Source of the DNA: Cyanobium sp. Aljojuca 7A6
GTDB taxonomy: Bacteria > Cyanobacteriota > Cyanobacteriia > PCC-6307 > Cyanobiaceae
NCBI RefSeq assembly: GCF_024346455.1
Contig: NZ_JAGQCY010000014.1
Span: 1 to 64,000, forward strand
Direction of reading: 5' to 3'
DNA length: 64,000 nucleotides
The translations under genes and the position numbers were made by a program. The notes under the pieces were generated by a model. That model had not been told where the DNA came from, made no database searches, and saw only the letters and a list, made by a program, of their open reading frames with translations. Within the stretch, counting starts at the first letter, position 1. Each line of letters starts with the position of its first letter. Below, in pieces: positions 59,632 through 64,000 of this stretch.

Positions 59632-59855
59632 CTCAGAATTCGACGTGCCTCAGCAAAAACTTCTTCGGCCGCGTGAGCAGACATCTCTCCACGATCAAAT
59701 GCACTAACACGGTCTTCGATTTCTTCTGCCCAAGCAGCTTCGATTTCAGTGATTGGCGTATGCAATGACTCCAGCATGGTCTCAGCAAGCCTTGCGCGGT
59801 CTTCCGCGCCAAGAGCCCGTGCCTGCTCCTCAATGTTCTTCAGCAAGGCTGACAT
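59628..59855 (-). CDS. Antitoxin of the ParE-type module (addiction-module protein family)
   Basis: About 75 residues from ATG 59855 (SALLKNIEEQARALGAED then RARLAETMLESLH). The second half, ITEIEAAWAEEIEDRVSAFD plus RGEMSAHAAEEVFAEARRIL, is the 'addiction module protein' (TIGR02574-type) C-terminus that wraps RelE/ParE toxins. The stop overlaps the toxin start (4 bp), the usual antitoxin-then-toxin order. Longer in-frame starts upstream run into unrelated sequence. Confidence 0.8.
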   Translation of the reverse strand: MSALLKNIEEQARALGAEDRARLAETMLESLHTPITEIEAAWAEEIEDRVSAFDRGEMSAHAAEEVFAEARRILR

Positions 59856-60084
59856 GGCACTCAACCCATCTTTATGAGTTGGGATTCTACTCCGTTTTTC
59901 TACGATTTCGAGCACACCTAACGCGGTTGGGATGGTTCCCGCAAACCAAGCACGACTGCCCGTACCTTGCTTGAATGACCCTGGGTCATCAGGCTGGCTT
60001 GCAGAAGAACCATTGCGGGAACGTACGGTTCCCTTTCGGGAGCTCCAGCAATAGCCGTGGATGCACGCTGCCATGGGCTCCCGC

Positions 60085-60930
60085 TCAGCTTCCCAGCCGC
60101 GCCCGGATATCCCGAAGCCGGGCGACGTTGTTCACCAGCGCCGGAGCGCTGTCGAGGCCCTCGAGATAATCGAACACATAGGCGAGCACCGCATAGATCG
60201 CGCCAGCGCTGAACACCGGCGATCGGGTGAAATCGATCAGGAGCACCACCAGCGCCACGATCGTGGCGAGCTCCGTCACGGTCCAGGTCCACGATTCGCT
60301 GTCGGAGAGCTGCACATGCCAGCGCCGCACCCGGCCGAAGTGGCGCCGCAGGCGCAGCGGGCGCGCCGCCTCGATGTCCGCGATCTCGCGCTCGATCTGG
60401 TCGTTGAGGCCGCGGTGCAGGCGCAGGGCGCGCCGCCAGTACCAGGCGTTGACGAGTCCCATCGGCAGCAGCACCGCCATCGCGATGAATCCTGCCTCAA
60501 GGTCGTAGGTGAACAGCATCACCAGCGAGCCGACCACGGTCACCACCTGGGAGAACATGGCCGGCACGTCGGCCTCGAAGAAGCCGACCATGTCGCGCAT
60601 CATCTCGACCCGCGCCGACACAATGCTCGTGCCGTGGCCCAGGCGCTTCTGCTCGGCCACGGTGCGCACGGCGAGGCGGGCATAAAGGCCCATGAAGACC
60701 CGGGTGTCGACGCGCTGGCGTACGAAGGCCGTGACCAGGTGCACCAGCCACACGGCGATCAGCGCCGAAAGGCCCCGGTAGCTGTTCTTCAGCAGCCCAT
60801 CGACCGCCCAGCCGGTGAGCGCCGGATAGGCGAGCATGCAGAGGTTCTCCAGCAGGGTCAGGGAATAGGTGCCGGCGATCGACAGCCGCTCAGCCCTGGA
60901 GAGGGTGGAAAGGAGCGTCTGCGGCATCAC
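60085..60930 (-). CDS. ABC transporter six-helix domain protein lacking an ATPase domain
   Basis: 281 residues, about six membrane helices, matching the ABC transporter type-1 transmembrane domain (LLENLCMLAYPALTGWAVDG, VRQRVDTRVFMGLYARLAV, MRDMVGFFEADVPAMFSQVVTVVGS). The nucleotide-binding domain is absent; the gene stops cleanly at residue 281 (RLRDIRARLGS). Stand-alone proteins of this type are known, so it need not be a pseudogene, but its partner ATPase is not in the window. Function unknown. Confidence 0.7.
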   Translation of the reverse strand: MMPQTLLSTLSRAERLSIAGTYSLTLLENLCMLAYPALTGWAVDGLLKNSYRGLSALIAVWLVHLVTAFVRQRVDTRVFMGLYARLAVRTVAEQKRLGHGTSIVSARVEMMRDMVGFFEADVPAMFSQVVTVVGSLVMLFTYDLEAGFIAMAVLLPMGLVNAWYWRRALRLHRGLNDQIEREIADIEAARPLRLRRHFGRVRRWHVQLSDSESWTWTVTELATIVALVVLLIDFTRSPVFSAGAIYAVLAYVFDYLEGLDSAPALVNNVARLRDIRARLGS

Positions 60931-60960
60931 CGGGCCCTGAAGTCCCCAGCCTGGCAGCGC

Positions 60961-62553
60961 TCACTCCACAACGAACGCCGGCTGGACCTGGGCCAGGCAA
61001 CGGCGGTCGGGTGCCTGGCTGGGGTTGGCCAGAAAGTCGGCGGCGATTTGTGACACGCAGGCGGCGGCGGCCATCCCCTGCGGCGCAAACAGCGCCCCAT
61101 GGCCGACACCGGGGAAGGTGACCACGTAGGCGGTGGTCTGGTTGCTGGCCACGGCTTCTCCGTAGGGGGCTGGCGTGACCGGGTCGTAGCTGCCGTTCAG
61201 CACCAGGGTGGGGATCTGCGGATTGGCAGTGTCAAAGGGAGGTTTCTGCTCCACCTGGAGCACGTCACAGGCGTTGTTGACCGCCTCGGCTTCGCGCAGG
61301 CCCAGGGGGAGCAGCTGCGGATAGGGCGCCGGCAGCACCTGGGCGGGCTGGACCCGCACCGATCGCCCCCGGGCACAGAGGACCGTGTGATACATCTCCC
61401 TGGCCCCCCTCGGTTCGAGATCCGACAGGGATTCGGCGATCCAGCCGACGTTGCCCTGGCTGGCGGCGTGAATGAACCGGGGCAGGGAACTGCCGCGCGC
61501 GGATTCACCGGAATAGGGCCGGGCGAGATAGGGCACGACGCCCATGACGAAGGCCTTGGCGTCGAGCTGGGTGGTGAAGGTCGCCTTCGTCGAGGGAATG
61601 GTGAGGGTCAGGGGGATGGGCTTCTGGTTGAGCCGATCGACGATGGCCAGAAACGTCGGCTCAAGATTCGGGTAGGCCGCATTGCACGCTTGATCCTGCG
61701 CGCAGGCGCGGAACACGTTCCTCAGGGCGTAGCTGATCGTATGGCTCGAGGCCAGATTGAAATCAAGATCCGGCCGCACGACGCCGTCGAGGATCACGCT
61801 CCGGAGTTTCGGCCTGTGCTTGTCAGCCTGGGCGATGACGTATTGCCCCAACAACGTGCCATAGGAAACGCCGTAATAATTGAAGGCCGGATAGCCCAGC
61901 GTCTCAGCGACGGCGTAGATATCGGCCGCATTCTCGCCGGTGTTGAAGGCGCTGGGATTGATCCCCTGCGCCTTCAGACGAGCGTTGCAGGCCCTGATCC
62001 AGCCTGGATCGGTGTAGTTCTGCTTCCCCTGCGCCACAGCGATGTTGTGGGCATTCAGCTCAGGGCAATAGAGGAAGGGTTTGGCATACCGAGTCCCCCG
62101 CTCCTCCACGAAGATCAGATCACGGCCCTGCAGCAACGCCTGGAGTTCGGGGAACTTCGGCAGGGCTCCATTGGCAATGTCGCCGATGGTGGAATCCCCA
62201 GGGCCACCCTGTTCGATGAACAGGGGATCAGCCGCAGGGGTTTTGCCCGTGCTGCGGGTGCGGATCACACCGAGCTGGATGGTGCGTCCCCGGGGCTTCG
62301 CATGCTGCTCAGGGACGGTGACGTAGCCGCAATCTGACTGGGCGGCGATGGCGGCGGGCACGTCGAAGGTCTTGCAGTCGACGGATTGCCATGCCGGGCC
62401 AAACGTGGCCGCACCTTGCACGGCTTGGCCAGGCGCGGATCCGCCTGCAGCGACGACAGCAAAGGTAAGAAGCGACAATCGGAACAACGGAGTTGACGCT
62501 GACTTCCCAAGAAGGGCTTGGCGTGATCGCGAATCAAAACAGTCGTTCTTCAT
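60961..62553 (-). CDS. Exported TAP-type alpha/beta hydrolase (proline-iminopeptidase-like)
   Basis: 530 residues. N-terminal signal (LLTFAVVAAGGSAPGQA, cleavage ~44). An alpha/beta-hydrolase core with LFIEQGGPGDSTIG (oxyanion HGGPG variant), nucleophile S230 in YYGVSYGT, Asp in LNGSYDPVTPA and His in PGVGHGALFA. The 'TAP-like' C-terminal domain (VVTFPGVGHGALF) is that of tripeptidyl/prolyl aminopeptidases exported by many bacteria. The usual D-x-R-G-T-G-x-S strand end is here EERGTRYAKP. It lies 30 bp upstream of the ABC six-helix gene, same direction. Confidence 0.8.
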   Translation of the reverse strand: MKNDCFDSRSRQALLGKSASTPLFRLSLLTFAVVAAGGSAPGQAVQGAATFGPAWQSVDCKTFDVPAAIAAQSDCGYVTVPEQHAKPRGRTIQLGVIRTRSTGKTPAADPLFIEQGGPGDSTIGDIANGALPKFPELQALLQGRDLIFVEERGTRYAKPFLYCPELNAHNIAVAQGKQNYTDPGWIRACNARLKAQGINPSAFNTGENAADIYAVAETLGYPAFNYYGVSYGTLLGQYVIAQADKHRPKLRSVILDGVVRPDLDFNLASSHTISYALRNVFRACAQDQACNAAYPNLEPTFLAIVDRLNQKPIPLTLTIPSTKATFTTQLDAKAFVMGVVPYLARPYSGESARGSSLPRFIHAASQGNVGWIAESLSDLEPRGAREMYHTVLCARGRSVRVQPAQVLPAPYPQLLPLGLREAEAVNNACDVLQVEQKPPFDTANPQIPTLVLNGSYDPVTPAPYGEAVASNQTTAYVVTFPGVGHGALFAPQGMAAAACVSQIAADFLANPSQAPDRRCLAQVQPAFVVE

Positions 62554-62577
62554 TCGGCGCTAAAGACTCACTGGATG

Positions 62578-63429
62578 TTAGCAAGATGCTGCACGGATCT
62601 TCAGCGCACGTGCATCTCCATGTTTGGCTGGATAGCGAACCGCATGGCGGATCAGCCATAGCAGATCTGTCGAGGCTCCCGACCGCATCCAACGCTCACA
62701 GGTGGCATAGACGAGTTCCGGATGGTCTTTGGCGATATCCCCCAGGTGGTTGGCAACGCTGCGGCGCACATAAAGGGACGGATCGTTCTTCAGAGATTCA
62801 AGGATGGGCAACGTTGGCCTCGGATCGGCAACAAACGAAGGTAGGCGTTTCCCCCAGGGGAGCCTGGGCCGCGTCCCCTCACTGCAGAGGCGCCTCACAT
62901 GCGGGTTGGGGTCGGTGATCCACTGATCAACCATCTCCAAGGTGCGCGCTTGCTGCTGGATCAGAAACGTGCGGATGGCAAATTCCGAGGTGAACCGCTT
63001 GGTGAGGGCATGCAAAGCAAGCATCGACGTCTCAAAGGGGTCGCTGCCGCTGTTGTGTTGTTCATCCTGCCCATACTCAGAAATAAAGAAGCTGTGTGGA
63101 AGATAGAAAAAGCCAGCCAGCCCCAAGTCTTCTGCATCTGGCTTCTCCGGCGTCAACGACGCCATGAGGATCTGAACGGCCTCTTCGTAGTTCCCAGGCA
63201 GGAAGGCATGAAGTGCCTTGGCGACATACAGGCCTCGCTGCATGATGGATAGGGGCTCAATCCCTGTGTATGCCGATTCACTAAATCGGCTGGCCGGAAA
63301 CTCTGGATCGACGTACTGGATGTTGTTCGCCAGACACTCAAGGGCCTCCTGGCCGAGCAGGAGCTTCAGAGGCGTGCCCTTCTGAATGGAGCGCGGTGCC
63401 GAAGGGAGTGTGGGTACTCGAGGTGTCAT
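62578..63429 (-). CDS. AlkD-like HEAT-repeat protein (DNA-alkylation-repair family)
   Basis: About 283 residues from ATG 63429. HEAT-type helices with VRRLCSEGTRPRLPWGKRL and YVRRSVANHLGDIAKDHPELV are the hallmark of the AlkD/'DNA alkylation repair' family. AlkD glycosylases excise cationic alkylpurines; key Trp/Asp/Arg residues cannot be judged by eye, so a non-catalytic HEAT protein is possible. It is preceded by an alpha/beta-hydrolase gene in the same direction, 10 bp away. Confidence 0.75.
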   Translation of the reverse strand: MTPRVPTLPSAPRSIQKGTPLKLLLGQEALECLANNIQYVDPEFPASRFSESAYTGIEPLSIMQRGLYVAKALHAFLPGNYEEAVQILMASLTPEKPDAEDLGLAGFFYLPHSFFISEYGQDEQHNSGSDPFETSMLALHALTKRFTSEFAIRTFLIQQQARTLEMVDQWITDPNPHVRRLCSEGTRPRLPWGKRLPSFVADPRPTLPILESLKNDPSLYVRRSVANHLGDIAKDHPELVYATCERWMRSGASTDLLWLIRHAVRYPAKHGDARALKIRAASC

Positions 63430-63439
63430 GGTGGCCGGA

Positions 63440-64000
63440 TCAATGCTGATGGCCATCGAGGTCGCTGGCCACCTGAGCAAGAATTTCGTCTGCATGGCTG
63501 AGGGCGATGAAATGGCCGCCGCCGCTGATGGAATGCCAGATGGCGCCAGGCGTCTTGTCCGCCACCGTCCTGTTGATGGGTTCAGGCACCAGTTTGTCAT
63601 CCGTTCCCTGCCAGAAGTGGACCGGACGCGTGACTACGGTCATATCGAAGGGCCAGGCTTCGTAGAGCATCGTGGCGTCAGCGACAAGTCCTTCAGCGCC
63701 ATGATGAAAACACTCTCGCGATGCATCCAGAAAGGATTGACAGACCTCCTCATCTGACAGGACTGCTTGATCAGAGAGGCCAATCGACTTCTTCAGAGCC
63801 TGTAAGTAGCTCGCCTCAAAGCGGGTAGCACTCAGGCCAAGCAGTTCATACATGAGTCTGAAGCCAGGATGGAAATGCAACGCCAGGCGCCCACCAAGCG
63901 CATCAACGCTGCTTTGGTACTTCACGGCCCAGTTGGCTCCCAACGTTCCGTAGCTGGCGCCAGCGATGCAGGTGACATTGGCAAGACGACCAGGGTCCAG
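63440..64000 (-). CDS. Alpha/beta hydrolase (5' end beyond the window)
   Basis: A leftward gene whose start is outside the right edge; about 186 C-terminal residues are visible. Near the edge the nucleophile elbow GASYGT is present, followed by MGANWAVKYQ, and later PVHFWQGTDDKLVPE (Asp) and SGGGHFIALSHADEIL (His). It is a general esterase/peptidase-type hydrolase; substrate cannot be told from the visible part. It probably forms a transcription unit with the AlkD-like gene. Confidence 0.75.
   Translation of the reverse strand: MDPGRLANVTCIAGASYGTLGANWAVKYQSSVDALGGRLALHFHPGFRLMYELLGLSATRFEASYLQALKKSIGLSDQAVLSDEEVCQSFLDASRECFHHGAEGLVADATMLYEAWPFDMTVVTRPVHFWQGTDDKLVPEPINRTVADKTPGAIWHSISGGGHFIALSHADEILAQVASDLDGHQH

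Noticed and set aside
60010-60050. Group II intron domain V-like hairpin
   Set aside because: The segment gaacc...acgtacggttc resembles the base of domain V, but it is about 26 nt (domain V is ~34), with mismatches, and no intron-encoded protein or other domains are nearby.
60085-60930. Truncated ABC exporter pseudogene
   Set aside because: The frame is intact from start to stop and stand-alone six-helix ABC proteins are known, so there is no direct sign of decay.

Overview
The window is cyanobacterial and fits a high-GC picocyanobacterium of the Synechococcus/Cyanobium type. Diagnostic genes are psbX beside ycf66, a one-helix high-light-inducible protein, a DUF3747 secreted protein, a TIGR03492-type LpxB-related protein and a short basic rpsU. 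No rRNA, CRISPR array or intact transposase was found.

Region A (1-20,030) is a cell-surface polysaccharide island with visibly lower GC than what follows. Its left part holds two coiled-coil genes built on the same 189-bp (63-residue, nine-heptad) repeat, a possible degenerate FkbM-type protein, and a discoidin-like gene lying between two broken IS1595-family transposase fragments. A strongly structured 110-bp inverted-repeat element adjoins the second fragment. From 14,198 down to 4,019 runs one tightly packed leftward operon: acyl carrier protein, beta-ketoacyl synthase, glycosyltransferase, Wza/KpsD-type exporter, KpsM, KpsT, KpsE, a two-module glycosyltransferase, a PhyH-type dioxygenase and a tandem 'GW-module' protein. 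Diverging from the same 88-bp control region is an alpha-oxoamine synthase (BioF/RkpG/SPT fold) with a GNAT-like protein, then an SDR reductase, a KpsC-type transferase and a sulfotransferase. Together these look like an ABC-transporter-dependent capsule pathway carrying its own lipid-making module, comparable in gene content to the rhizobial rkp-1 K-antigen region.

Region B (20,030-58,965) is GC-rich core genome with mostly housekeeping genes: an RNA methyltransferase, GH13 amylase, smc, a PRC-barrel protein, msrB, the LpxB-related gene, tRNA-Leu(GAG), accC, YggT, psbX, ycf66, two lipoproteins, hli, an SbmA-like ABC exporter, a HIT protein, comM, rpsU, def, an S9 peptidase with a GltS-type carrier, an aldolase/SDR fusion, a probable thiosulfate-uptake set (rhodanese, small secreted peptide, YeeE), mtnA, an exported amidase, and a large membrane iron-sulfur/cyclic-nucleotide-binding fusion.

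Region C (58,965-64,000) is again accessory: a ParE/antitoxin pair in which the toxin has an abnormal C-terminal extension, a nucleotide-binding-domain-less ABC six-helix protein, an exported TAP-type hydrolase, an AlkD-like HEAT protein, and an alpha/beta hydrolase cut by the window edge.

The most notable system is the capsule island: export machinery, a dedicated acyl carrier protein, condensing enzyme, oxoamine synthase, reductase and N-acyltransferase-like set, KpsC and a sulfotransferase, all arranged around one divergent promoter region.
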